Source: Eutreptiella sp. 'Long Island Sound 2002' (lineage: Eukaryota; Euglenozoa; Euglenophyceae; Eutreptiales; Eutreptiaceae). From it: DNA of 64,000 bases. The translations under genes were made by a program, and so were the position numbers. Shown here one piece after another: positions 50,609-64,000 of this stretch; the stretch's first letter is position 1, and each line of letters begins with the position of its first letter. The notes under the pieces are model-generated. The model did not search any database and was not told the DNA's origin. It was given only the letters and a program-made list of their open reading frames with translations. Where the stretch lies: assembly GCA_964036045.1 (NCBI GenBank), contig OZ038381.1, positions 130,393,708 through 130,457,707 of the forward strand, read 5' to 3'.

Positions 50609-53600
50609 ACCCACTCGCCCACTCGCCCACTCGCCCACTCGCCCACTCGCCCACTCGCCCACTCGCCCACTCGCCCACTCGCCCACGCACCCACTCACCC
50701 ACTCAGCCACTCACCCACTCGGCCACTCACCCACTCACCCACTCACCCACTCACCCACTCACCCACTCACGAACTCACCCACTCACCCACTCATCCACTC
50801 ACCCACTCACCCACTCACCCACTCACATACTTACCCACTCACCCACTCACCCACTCACCCACTCAGCCACTCCCCCACTCACCCACTCACCCACTCACCC
50901 ACTCACCCACTCACCCACTCACCCACTCACCCACTCACCCACCCACCCACTCACCCACTCACCCACTCACCCACTCACCCACTGACCCACTCACCCACTC
51001 ACCCACTCACCCACTCACCCACTCACCCACTCACCCACTCACCCACTCACCGACTCACCCATCCACCCACTCACCCACTCGCCCACTCACCCACTCACCC
51101 ACTGACCCACTCACCCACTCACCCACTCACCCACTCACCCACTCACCCACTCACCCACTCACCCACTCACCCACTCACCCACTCACCCACTCGCCCACTC
51201 GCCCACTCGCCCACTCGCCCACTCGCCCACTCGCCCACTCGCCCACTCGCCCACTCGCCCACTCACCCACTCACCCACTCACCCACTCACCCACTCACCC
51301 ACTCACCCACTCACCCACTCACCCACTCACCCACTCACCCACTCACCCACTCACCCACTCACCCACTCACCCACTCACCCACTCACCCACTCACCCACTC
51401 ACCCACTCACCCACTCACCCACTCACCCACTCACCCATTCACCCACTCACCCACTCACCCACTCACCCACTCACCCACTCACCCACTCACCCTTTCACCC
51501 ACTCACCCACTCACCCACTCACCCACTCACCCACTCACCCACTCACCCACTCACCAACTCACCCACTCACCAACTCACCCACTCACCCTTTCACCCACTC
51601 ACCCACTCACCCACTCACCCACTCACCCACTCACCCACTCACCCACTCACCCACTCACCCACTCACCCACTCACCCACTGACCCACTCACCCACTCACCC
51701 ACTCACCCACTCACCCACACACCCACTCACCCACTCACCGACTCACCCACTCACCCACTCACCCACTCACCCACTCACCCACTCACCCACTCACCCACTC
51801 ACCCACTCACCCAGTCGCCCACTCGCCCACTCGCCCACTCGCCCACTCGCCCACTCGCCCACTCGCCCACTCGCCCACTCGCCCACTCGCCCACGCACCC
51901 ACTCACCCACTCACCCACTCACCCACTCGGCCACTCACCCACTCACCCACCCACCCACTCACCCACTCACCCACTCACCAACTCACCCACTCACCCAGTC
52001 ACCCACTCACCCACTCACCCACTCACCCACTCACATACTTACCCACTCACCCACTCACCCACTCACCCACTCAGCCACTCCCCCACTCACCCACTCACCC
52101 ACTCACCCACTCACCCACTCACCCACTCACCCACTCACCCACTCACCCACTCACCCACTCACCCACTCACCCACTCACCCACTCACCCACTGACCCACTC
52201 ACCCACTCACCCACTCACCCACTCACCCACTCACCCACTCACCCACTCACCGACTCACCCACTCACCCACTCACCCATCCACCCACTCACCCACTCACCC
52301 ACTCACCCACTCACCGACTCACCCACTCACCCACTCACCCACTCACCCACTCACCCACTCACCCACTCACCCACTCACCCACTCACCCACTCGCCCACTC
52401 GCCCACTCGCCCACTGGCCCACTCGCCCACTCGCCCACTCGCCCACTCACCCACTCGCCCACTCACCCACTCACCCACTCACCCACTCACCCACTCACCC
52501 ACTCACCCACTCACCCACTCACCCACTCACCCACTCACCCACTCACCCACTCACCCACTCACCCACTCACCCACTCACCCACTCACCCACTCACCCACTC
52601 ACCCGCTCACCCACTCACCCGCTCACCCGCTCACCTGCTCACCCGCTCACCCGCTCACCCGCTCACCCACTCACCCACTCACCATCTCACCCACTCACCC
52701 ACTCACCCACTCACCCACTCACCCACTCGCCCACTCACCCACTCACCCACTCACCCACTCACCCACTCACCCACTCACCCACTCACCCACTCACCCACTC
52801 ACCCACTCACCCACTCACCCACTCACCCACTCACCCACTCACCCACTCACCCACTCACCCACTCACCCACTCACCCACTCACCCGCTCACCCACTCACCC
52901 GCTCACCCGCTCACCCGCTCACCCGCTCACCCGCTCACCCGCTCACCCACTCACCCACTCACCAACTCACCCACTCAACCACTCACACACTCACTCACTC
53001 ACCCACTCACCCACTCACCCACTCACCCACTCACCCACCCACCCACTCACCCACTCACCCACTCACCCACTCACCCACTCACCAACTCACCCACTCACCC
53101 ACTCACCCACTCACCCACTCACCCACTCACCAACTCACCCACTCACCCACTCACCCACTCACCCACTCACCCACTCACCCACTCAGCCACCCACCCACTC
53201 ACCCACTCACCCACTCACCCACTCACCCACTCACCCACTCACCCACTCACCCACTCACCCACTCACCCACTCACCCACGCACCCACTCACCCACTCACCA
53301 ACTCACCCACTTACCCACTCACCCACTCACCCACTCACCCACTCACCCACTCACCCACTCACCCACTCACCCACTCACCCACTCACCCACTCACCCACTC
53401 ACCCACTCACCCACTCACCCACTCACCCACTCACGCACTCACCCACTCACCCACTCACCCACTCACCCACTCACCCACTCACCCACTCACCCACTCACCC
53501 ACTCACCCACACACCCACACACCCACTCACCCACTCACCCACTCACCCACTCACCCACTCACCAACTCACCCACTCACCCACTCACCCACTCGCCCACTC

Positions 53601-56600
53601 GCCCACTCGCCCACTCGCCCACTGGCCCACTCGCCCACTCGCCCACTCGCCCACTCGCCCACTCGCCCACTCGCCCACTCGCCCACTCACCCACTCACCC
53701 ACTCACCCACTCACCCACTCACCCACTCACCGACTCACCCTACACACACTCACCCACTCACCCACTCACCAACTCACCCACTCACCCACTCACCCACTCA
53801 CCCACTCACCCACTCACCCACTCACCCACTTACCCACTCACCCACTCACCCAGTCACCCACTCAGCCACTCCCCCACTCACCCACTCACCCAATCACCCA
53901 CTCACACACTCACCCACTCACCCACTCACCCACTCACCCACTCACCCACTCACCCACTCACCCACTCACCCACTCACCCACTCACCCACTCACCCACTCA
54001 CCCACTCAGCCACACACCCACTCACCCACTCACCGACTCACCAACTCACCCACTCACCCACTCACCCACTCGCCCACTCGCCCACTCGCCCACTCGCCCA
54101 CTCGCCCACTCGCCCACTCGCCCACTCGCCCACTCACCCACTCACCCACTCACCCACTCACCCACTCACCCAATCACCCACTCACCCACTCACCCACTCA
54201 CCCACTCACCCACTCACCCACTCACCCACTCACCCACTCACCCACTCACCCACTCACCCACTCACCCACTCACCCACTCACCCACTCACCCACTCACCCA
54301 CTCACCCACTCACCCACTCACCCACTCAACCACTCACCCACTCACCCACTCACCCACTCACCCACTCACCCACTCACCCACTCACCCACTCACCCACTCA
54401 CCCACTCACCCACTCACCCACTAACCCACTCACCCACACACCCACTCACCCACTCAGCCACTCACCCACTCACCCACTCACCCACTCACCCACTCACCCA
54501 CTCACCCACTCACCCACTCACCCACTCACCCACTCACCCACTCACCGACTCACCCACTCACCCACTCACCCACTCACCCACTCAGCCACTCACCCACTCA
54601 CCCACTCACTCACCCACTCACCCACTCACCCACTCACCCACTCACCCACTCACCCACTCACCCACTCACCCACTCACCCACCCACCCACTCACCCATTCA
54701 CCCACTCACCCACTCACCCACTCACCCACTCACCCACTCACCCACTCACCCACTCACCCACTCACCCACTCACCCACTCACCCACTCACCCACTCACCCA
54801 CTCACCCACTCACCCACTCACCAACTCACCCACTCACCCACTCACCCACTCACCCACTCACCCACTCACCCACTCACCCACTCACCCACTCACCCAGTCA
54901 CCCACTCACCCGCTCACCCACTCACCCACTCACCCACTCACCAACTCACCCACTCACCCACTCACCCACTCACCCACTCACCCACTCACCCGCTCACCCA
55001 CTCACCCACTCACCCGCTCACCCGCCCACCCGCTCACCCACTCACGCACTCACGCACTCACCCACTCACTCACCCACTCACCCACTCACCCACTCACCCA
55101 CTCACCCACTCACCCACGCACCCACTCACCCACTCACCCACTCACCCACTCACCCACCCACCCACTCAACCACTCACCCACTCACCCGCTCACCCGCTCA
55201 CCGACTCACCCACTCACCCACTCACCCACTCACCCACTCACCCAGCCACCCACTCATCCACTCACCCACTCACCCACTCAGCCACTCACCCACTCAGCCA
55301 CTCACCCACTCACCCACTCGCCCACTCACCCACTCACCCACTCACCCACTCACCCACTCACCCACTCACCCACTCACCCACTCACCCACTCAACCACTGA
55401 CCCACTCACCCACTCACCCACTCACCCACTCACCCACTCACCCACTCACCCACTCACCCACTCACCCACTCACCCACTCACCCACTCACCCACTCACCCA
55501 CTCACCCACTCACCCACTCACCCACTCACCCACTCACCCACTCACCCACTCACCCACTCACCCGCTAACCCGCTCACCCGCTCACCCACTCACCCACTCA
55601 CCCACTCACCCACTCACCCACTCACCCACTCACCCACTCACCCACTCACCCACTCACCCACTCACCCACTCACCCACTCACCCACTCACCCACTCACCCA
55701 CTCACCCACTCACCCACTCACCCACTCACCCACTCACCCACTCACCTACTCATCCACTCACCCACTCACCCACTCACCCATTCACCCACTCACCCACTCA
55801 CCCACTCACCCACTCACCCGCCCACCCGCTCACCCGCTCACCAACTCACCCGCTCACCCGCTCACCCGCTCACCCGCTCACCGGCTCATCCGCTCACCCA
55901 CTCACCCACTCACCCACTCACCCACTCACCCACTCACCCACTCACCCACTCACCCACTCACCCACTCACCCACTCACCCACTCACCCACTCACCCACTCA
56001 CCCACTCACCCACTCACCCACTCATCCACTCACCCACTCACCCACTCACCCACTCACCCACTCACCCACTCACCCACTCATCCACTCACCCACTCACCCA
56101 CTCAGCCACTCACCCACTCACCCACTCACCCACTCACCCACTCGCCCACTCACCCACTCACCCACTCACCCACTCACCCACTCACCGACTCACCCACTCA
56201 CCCACTCACCCACTCACCCACTCAACCACTCACCCACTCACCCACTCACCCACCCACCCACTCACCCACTCACCCACTCACCCACTCACCCACTCACCCA
56301 CTCACCCACTCACCCACTCACCCACTCACCCACTCAGCCACTCAACCACTCACCAAATCACCCACTCACCCACTCACCCACTCACCCACTCACCCACTCA
56401 CCCACTCACCCACACACCCACTCACCCACTCACCCACTCACCCACTCACCCACTCACCGTTTCGCCCACTGGCCCACTCGCCCACTCGCCCACTCGCCCA
56501 CTCGCCCACTCGCCCACTCGCCCACTCGCCCACTCGCCCACTCGCCAACTAGCCCACTCGCCCACTCGCCCACTCACCCACTCACCCACTCACCCACTCA

Positions 56601-59600
56601 CCCACTCACTCACCCACTCACCCACTCACCCACTCACCCACTCACCCACTCACCCACTCACCCACTCACCCACTCACCCACCCACCCACTCACCCACCCA
56701 CCCACTCACCCACTCACCCACTCACCCACTCACCCACTCACCCACTCACCCACTCACCCACTCACCCACTCACCCACTCACCCACTCGACCACTCACCCA
56801 CTCAGCCACTCACCAACTCACCCACTCACCCACTCACCCACTCACCCACTCACCCACTCACCCACTCACCCACTCACCCACTCACCCACTCACCCACTCA
56901 CCCACTCACCAACTCACCCTCTCACCCACTCACCCACTCACCCACTCACCCACTCACCCACTCACCCACTCACCCACTCACCCACTCACCCACTCACCCA
57001 CTCACCCACTCACCCACTCACCCACTCACCCACTCACCCACTCACCCACTCACCCACTCACCCACTCACCCACTCACCCACTCACCCACTCACCCACTCA
57101 CCCACTCACCCACTCACCCACTCACCCACTCACCCACTCACCCACTCACCCGCTCACCCGCTCACCCGCTCACCCGCTCACCCACTCACCCACTCACCCA
57201 CTCACCCACTCACCCACTCACCCACTCACCCACTCACCCACTCACCCACTCACCCACTCACCCACTCACCCACTCACCCACTCACCCACTCACCCACTCA
57301 CCCACTCACCCACTCACCCACTCACCCACTCACCCACTCACCCACTCACCCACTCCCCCGCTCACCCGCTCACCCGCTCACCCGCTCACCCACTCACCCG
57401 CTCACCCGCTCACCCGCTCACCTGCTCATCCGCTCACCCACTCACCCACTCACCCACTCACCCACTCACCCACTCACCCACTCACCCACTCACCCACTCA
57501 CCCACTCACCCACTCACCCACTCACCCACTCACCCACTCACCCACTCACCCACTCACCCACTCATCCACTCATCCACTCACCAACTCACCCACTCACCCA
57601 CTCACCCACTCACCCACTCATCCACTCACCCACTCACCCACTCAGCCACTCACCCAGTCAGCCACTCACCCACTCACCCACTCGCCCACTCACCCACTCA
57701 CCCACTCACCCACTCACTCACTCACGCACTCACCCACTCACCCACTCACCCACTCACCCACTCAACCACTCACCCACTCACCCACTCACCCACTCAGCCA
57801 CTCACCCACTCACCCACTCACCCACTCACCCACTCACCCACTCACCCACTCACCCACTCACCCAATCACCCACTCACCCACTCACCCACTCACCCACTCA
57901 CCCACTCACCCACTCACCCACTCACTCACTCACCCACTCACTCACTCACCCACTCACCCACTCACCGACTCACCCACTCACCCACTCACCCACTCACCCA
58001 CTCACCCACTCACCCATTCGCCCACTGGCCCACTCGCCCACTCGCCCACTCACCCAGACGCCCACTCGCCCACTCGCCCACTCGCCAACTAGTCCACTCG
58101 CCCACTCGCCCACTAGCCCATTCACCCACTCACCCACTCACCCACCCACCCACTCACCCACTCACCCACTCACCAACTCACCCACTCACCCACTCACCCA
58201 CTCACCCACTCACCCACTCACCCACTCACCCACTCACCCACTCACCCACTCACCCACTCACCCACTCACCCACTCGCCACTCACCCACTCACCAACTCAC
58301 CCACTCACCCACTCACCCACTCACCCACTCACCCACTCACCCACTCACTCACTCACCCACTCACCCACTCACCCACTCACCCACTCACCCACTCACCCAC
58401 TCACCCACTCACCCACTCACCCACTCACCCACTCACCCACTCACCCACTCACCCACTCACCCACTCACTCACTCACCCACTCAGCCACTCACCCACTCAC
58501 CCACTCACCCACTCACCCACTCACCCACTCACCCACTCACCCACTCACCCACTCACCCACTCACCCACTCACCCACTCACCCACTCACCCACTCACCCAC
58601 TCACCCACTCACCCACTCACCCACTCAGCCACTCACCCACTCACCCACTCACCCACTCACCCACTCACCCACTCACCCAGACACCCACTCACCCACTCAC
58701 CCACTCACCCACTCACCCACTCACCCACTCACCCACTCACCCACTCACCGACTCACCCAGTCACCCACTCACCCACTCACCCACTCACCCACTCACCCAC
58801 TCACCCACTCACCCACTCACCCACTCAGCCACTCACCTGCTCAGCAACTCACTCACTCACTCACCCACCCACCCACTCACCTACTCACCCACTCACCCAC
58901 TCACCACCTCACCCACTCACCCACTCACCGACTCACCCACTCACCCACTCACCCACTCACCCACTCACCCACTCACCCACTCACCCACTCACCCACTCAC
59001 CCACTCACCCACTCACCCACTCACCCACTCACCCACTCACCCACTCACCCAGTCACCCACTCACCCACTCACCCACTCACCCACACACCCACCCACCCAC
59101 TCAACCACTCACCCACTCAGCCACTCACCAACTCACCCACTCATCCACTCACCCACTCACCCACTCACCAACTCACCCACTCACCCACTCACCCACTCAC
59201 CCACTCACCGACTCACCCACTCACCCAATCACCCACTCACCCACTCACCCATTCACCCACTCACCCACTCACCCACTCACCCGCCCACCCGCTCACCCAC
59301 TCACCCACTCACCCACTCACCCACTCACCCACTCCCCCACTCACCCACTCACCCACCCACCCACTCACCCACCCACCCACTCACCCAATCACCCACCCAC
59401 CCACTCACCCACTCACCCATTCACCACTCACCCACTCACCCACTCACCCACTCACCCACCCACCCTCTCACCCACTCACCCGCTCACCCGCTCACCCGCT
59501 CACCCGCTCACCCGCTCACCCGCTCACCCGCTCACCCGCTCAACCGCTCACCCGCTCACCCACTCACCCACTCACCCACTCACCCACTCACCCACTCACC

Positions 59601-62600
59601 CACTCAGCCACTCACCCACTCATCCACTCACCCACTCACCCGCTCACCTGCTCACCCACTCACCCACTCACCCACTCACCCACTCACACCAACTCACCCA
59701 CTCAGCCACTCACCCACTCACCCCTTCACCCACTCACCCACTCACCCAATCACCCACTCACCCACTCACCCACTCACCCACTCACCCACTCACCCACTCA
59801 CCCAATCACCCACTCACCCACTCAACCACTCACCCACCAACCCACTCACCCACTCACCCACTCACCCACTCACCCACTCACCCACTCACCAACTCACCCA
59901 CTCACCCACTCACCCACTCACCCACTCACCCACTCACCCACTCAGCCACTCACCCACTCACCCACTCGCCCACGCGCCCACTCGCCCACTCGCCCACTCG
60001 CCCATTCACCCACTCACCCACTCACCCACCCACCCACCCACCCACTCACCCACTCACCCACTCACCCACTCACCCACTCACCCACTCGCCCACTCACCCA
60101 CTCACCCACTCACCCACTCACCCACCCACCCACCCACCCACTCACCCACTCACCCACTCACCCACTCACCCACTCACCCACTCACCCACTCGCCCACTCG
60201 CCCACTCGCCCACTCGCCCACTCGCCCACTCGCCCACTCGCCCATTCACCCACTCACCCACTCACCCACTCACCCACCCACCCACTCACCCACTCACCCA
60301 CTCACCCACTCACCCACTCACCCACTCACCCATTCACCCACTCACCCACTCACCCACTCACCCACTCACCCACTCACCCACTCACCCACTCACCCCATCA
60401 CCCGCTCACCCGCTCACCCGCTCACCCGCTCACCCGCTCACCCGCTCACCCGCTCACCCGCTCACCCACTCATCAACTCACCCACTCACCCACTCACCCA
60501 CTCGCCCACTCGCCCATTCACCCACTCACCCACTCACCCACCCACCCACCCACCCACTCACCCACTCACCCACTCACCCACTCACCCACTCACCCACTCG
60601 CCCACTCACCCACTCACCCACTCACCCACTCACCCACCCACCCACCCACCCACTCACCCACTCACCCACTCACCCACTCACCCACTCACCCACTCACCCA
60701 CTCGCCCACTCGCCCACTCGCCCACTCGCCCACTCGCCCACTCGCCCATTCACCCACTCACCCACTCACCCACTCACCCACTCACCCACTCACCCACCCA
60801 CCCACCCACCCACTCACCCACTCACCCACTCACCCACTCACCCACTCACCCACTCACCCACTCGCCCACTCGCCCACTCGCCCACTCGCCCACTCGCCCA
60901 CTCGCCCACTCGCCCATTCACCCACTCACCCACTCACCCACTCGACCACCCACCCACTCACCCACTCACCCACTCACCCACTCACCCACTCACCCACTCA
61001 CCCATTCACCCACTCACCCACTCACCCACTCACCCACTCACCCACTCACCCACTCACCCCATCACCCGCTCACCCGCTCACCCGCTCACCCGCTCACCCG
61101 CTCACCCGCTCACCCGCTCACCCGCTCACCCACTCATCCACTCACCCACCCACCCACTCAACCACTCACCCACTCACCCACTCACCCACTCACCCAGTCA
61201 TCCACTCACCCACTCGTCCACTCACCCACTCACCCGCTCACCTGCTCACCCACTCACCCACTCACCCACTCACCCACTCACCCACTCACCCACTCATCCA
61301 CTCACCCACTCACCCACTCAGCCACTCACCCACTCAGCTACTCACCAACTCACCCACTCACCCACTCATTCACTCACCCACTCACCCATCCACTCACTCA
61401 CCCACTCACCCACTCACCCACTCACCAACTCACCCACTCAACCACTCACCCACTCACCCACTCACCCACTCACCCACTCACCCACTCACCCACTCACCCA
61501 CTCACCCACTCACCCACTCACCCACTCACCCACTCACCCACTCACCCACTCACCCACTCACCCACTCAACCACTCACCCACTCACCCACTCACCCACTCA
61601 CCCACTCACCCACTCACCCACTCACCCGCTCACCCACTCACCCACTCACCCACTCACCCACTGACCCACTCACCCACTCGCCCACTCGCCCACTCGCCCA
61701 CTCGCCCACTCGCCCACTCGCCCATTCACCCACTCACCCACTCACCCACCCACCCACCCACCCACTCACCCACTTACCCACTCACCCACTCACCCACTCA
61801 CCCACTCACCCACTCACCCACTCACCCACTCACCCACTCACCCACTCACCCACTCAACCACTCACCCACTCACCCACTCACCGGCTCACCCACTCACCCA
61901 CTCACCCGCTCACCCACTCACCCACTCACCCACTCACCCACTGACCCACTCACCCACTCACCCACTCACCGACTCACCCACTCACCCACTCACCCACTCA
62001 CCAACTCACCCACTCACCCACTCACCCACTCACCCACTCACCCACTCACCCACTCACCCACTCACCCACTCACCCACTCACCCACTCACCCACTCACCCA
62101 CTCACCCACTCACCCACTCACCCACTCACCCACTCACCCACACACCCACTCACCCACTCACCCACTCACCCACTCACCCACTCAGCCAATCACCCACTCA
62201 CCCACTCACCCACTCACCCACTCACCCAGTCACCCACTCACCCACTCACCCACTCACCCACTCACCCACTCACCCACTCACCCACTCAGCCACTCACCCA
62301 CTCACCAACTCACTCACTCACTCACCCACTCACCCACTCACCCACTCACCTACTCACCCACTCACCCACTCGACCACTCAGCCACTCACCCAGACACCCA
62401 CTCACCCACTCACCCACTCACCCACTCACCCACTCACCCACTCACCCACTCACCCACTCACCCACTCACCCACTCACCCACTCACCCACTCACGCACCCA
62501 CTCACCCACTCACCCACTCACCCACTCACCCATTCACCCACTCACCCACTCACCCACTCACCCACTCACCGACTCACCCACTCACCCACTCACCCACTCA

Positions 62601-64000
62601 CCCACTCACCCACTCACCCACTCACCCACTCACCCACTCACCCACTCACCCACTCACCCACTCACCCACTCACCCACTCAGCCACTCACCCACTAACCAA
62701 CTCACTCACTCACTCACCCACTCACCCACTCACCCACTCACCCACTCATCCACTCACCCACTCACCCACTCACCCACTCACCCAGTCACCCACTCACCCA
62801 CACACCCACTCACCCACTCACCCACTCACCCACTCACCCACTCACCCACTCACCCACTCACCCACTCACCCACTCACCCACTCAGCCACTCACCCACTCA
62901 CCCACTCACCCACTCACCCGCTCACCCACTCACCCACTCACCCACTCACCCACTGACCCACTCACCCACTCGCCCACTCGCCCACTCGCCCACTCGCCCA
63001 CTCGCCCACTCGCCCACTCGCCCATTCACCCACTCACCCACTCACCCACTCACCCACTCACCCACTCACCCACTCACCCACTCACCCACTCACCCACTCA
63101 CCCACTCACCCACTCACCCACTCACCCACTCACCCGCTCACCCACTCACCCACTCACCCACTCACCCACTGACCCACTCACCCACTCACCCACTCACCCA
63201 CTCACCCACTGACCCACTCACCCACTCACCCACTCAGCCACTCACCCACTAACCAACTCACTCACTCACTCACCCACTCACCCACTCACCCACTCACCCA
63301 CTCATCCACTCACCCACTCACCCACTCACCCACTCACCCAGTCACCCACTCACCCACACACCCACTCACCCACTCACCCACTCACCCACTCACCCACTCA
63401 CCCACTCACCCACTCACCCACTCAGCCACTCACCCACTCACCCACTCACCCACTCACCCGCTCACCCACTCACCCACTCACCCACTCACCCACTGACCCA
63501 CTCACCCACTCGCCCACTCGCCCACTCGCCCACTCACCCACTAACCCACTCACCCATTCACCCACTCACCCTCCCACCCACTCACCCACTCACCCACTCA
63601 CCCACTCACCCACTCACCCACTCACCCACTCACCCACTCACCCACTCACCCACTCACCCACTCACCCACTCACCCGCTCACCCACTCACCCACTCACCCA
63701 CTCACCCACTGACCCACTCACCCACTCACCCACTCACCGACTCACCCACTCACCCACTCACCCACTCACCAACTCACCCACTCACCCACTCACCCACTCA
63801 CCCACTCACCCACTCACCCACTCACCCACTCACCCACTCACCCACTCACCAACTCACCCACTCACCCACTCACCCACTCACCCACTCACCCACTCACCCA
63901 CTCACCCACTCACCCACACACCCACTCACCCACTCACCCACTCACCCACTCACCCACTCAGCCAATCACCCACTCACCCACTCACCCACTCACCCACTCA
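50606..64000 (+). repeat. (CCCACTCA)n octamer satellite, array 2, runs off the window
   Basis: 13.4 kb, continuing past the window end. It is mostly exact CCCACTCA with point variants, and with homogeneous clusters of CCCACTCG (50613-50685, 51185-51260, 51815-51890, 53590-53690, 54069-54130, 56463-56575, 60185-60245, 62970-63025) and of CCCGCTCA (52612-52670, 52880-52945, 55810-55900, 57358-57430, 59475-59560, 60405-60470, 61065-61130). Variant patterns repeat over hundreds of bases, showing higher-order duplication. The minus strand (GGGTGAGT)n has GGG every 8 bases and fits the G-quadruplex pattern G3N5. No gene is embedded in it. Confidence 0.98.

Noticed and set aside
46491-54424. Open frames of 574 to 1,284 codons encoding Thr-His-Pro-Leu-Thr-His-Ser-Pro repeats
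   Set aside because: The octamer reads the same eight-codon cycle in all three plus frames and contains no stop, so open length carries no information. Frames overlap each other and run through spacer and satellite alike.
50606-64000. Telomere at the right end of the window
   Set aside because: The unit GGGTGAGT is not a telomere repeat I know, the array is degenerate with higher-order duplications, and it is interrupted by a 1.5-kb spacer. The window simply ends inside it.
46948-64000. CRISPR array
   Set aside because: There are no unique spacers between repeats and no cas genes, and the context is eukaryotic. It is a simple tandem satellite.

Overview
This window reads as nuclear DNA from a large, repeat-rich eukaryotic genome, most plausibly a unicellular alga or related protist. 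The reasons are spliceosomal GT-AG introns, chromodomain Ty3/gypsy elements, a DIRS-type tyrosine-recombinase element, tRNA-derived sequence and about 15.5 kb of octamer satellite. I cannot name the species; a dinoflagellate or a prasinophyte-type green alga would fit, but that is a weak inference. I see no intact cellular housekeeping gene. Almost everything is mobile or repetitive DNA, much of it broken.

Layout. (1) 1-6202: TyA, a Ty3/gypsy chromodomain element entered part-way through gag, broken by two frameshifts and two in-frame stops. (2) 7329-12056: a DIRS element on the minus strand with gag-like, RT/RNase H and tyrosine recombinase ORFs, inverted terminal repeats and an internal complementary region that matches the joined termini. 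(3) 14437-19420: RP1, a GC-rich retroposon without a recognisable reverse transcriptase, flanked by a perfect 13-bp duplication and ending in (CCTA)n. (4) 20083-46630: a nested stack. The old Ty3/gypsy element TyD is split by a 6.5-kb intron-containing island (20.6-27.1 kb). Further on, TyD is split by RP2, a second copy of the GC-rich retroposon (12-bp duplication). RP2 is in turn split by TyE, a complete 11,180-bp Ty3/gypsy element with LTRs, PBS, PPT and a 5-bp duplication (CGCAG). TyD coding sequence resumes in frame at 46550. (5) 46948-49042 and 50606-64000: (CCCACTCA)n satellite, separated by a 1.5-kb spacer rich in small co-varying hairpins.

How the parts relate. The insertion order in the stack is readable: TyD first, RP2 into TyD, TyE into RP2. 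TyE's LTRs differ by about ten substitutions plus one 64-bp indel, counted by eye, so it is fairly young. RP1 and RP2 look like non-autonomous passengers of target-primed (LINE-type) machinery and carry an internal tandem repeat that is greatly expanded in RP2. The island inside TyD holds a pseudogene with phase-0 introns and a C-terminal 2-oxoglutarate/Fe(II) dioxygenase domain resembling the TET/JBP group. Its introns are packed with GTTGCAC/GTGCAAC motifs. TyE and the DIRS element, from different retroelement orders, share a methyltransferase-like accessory domain.

Limits. Everything was read by eye. Exact island boundaries, RP 5' ends and all identity counts are approximate. The very long + strand open frames in the satellite are an artefact of the octamer and are not annotated as genes.
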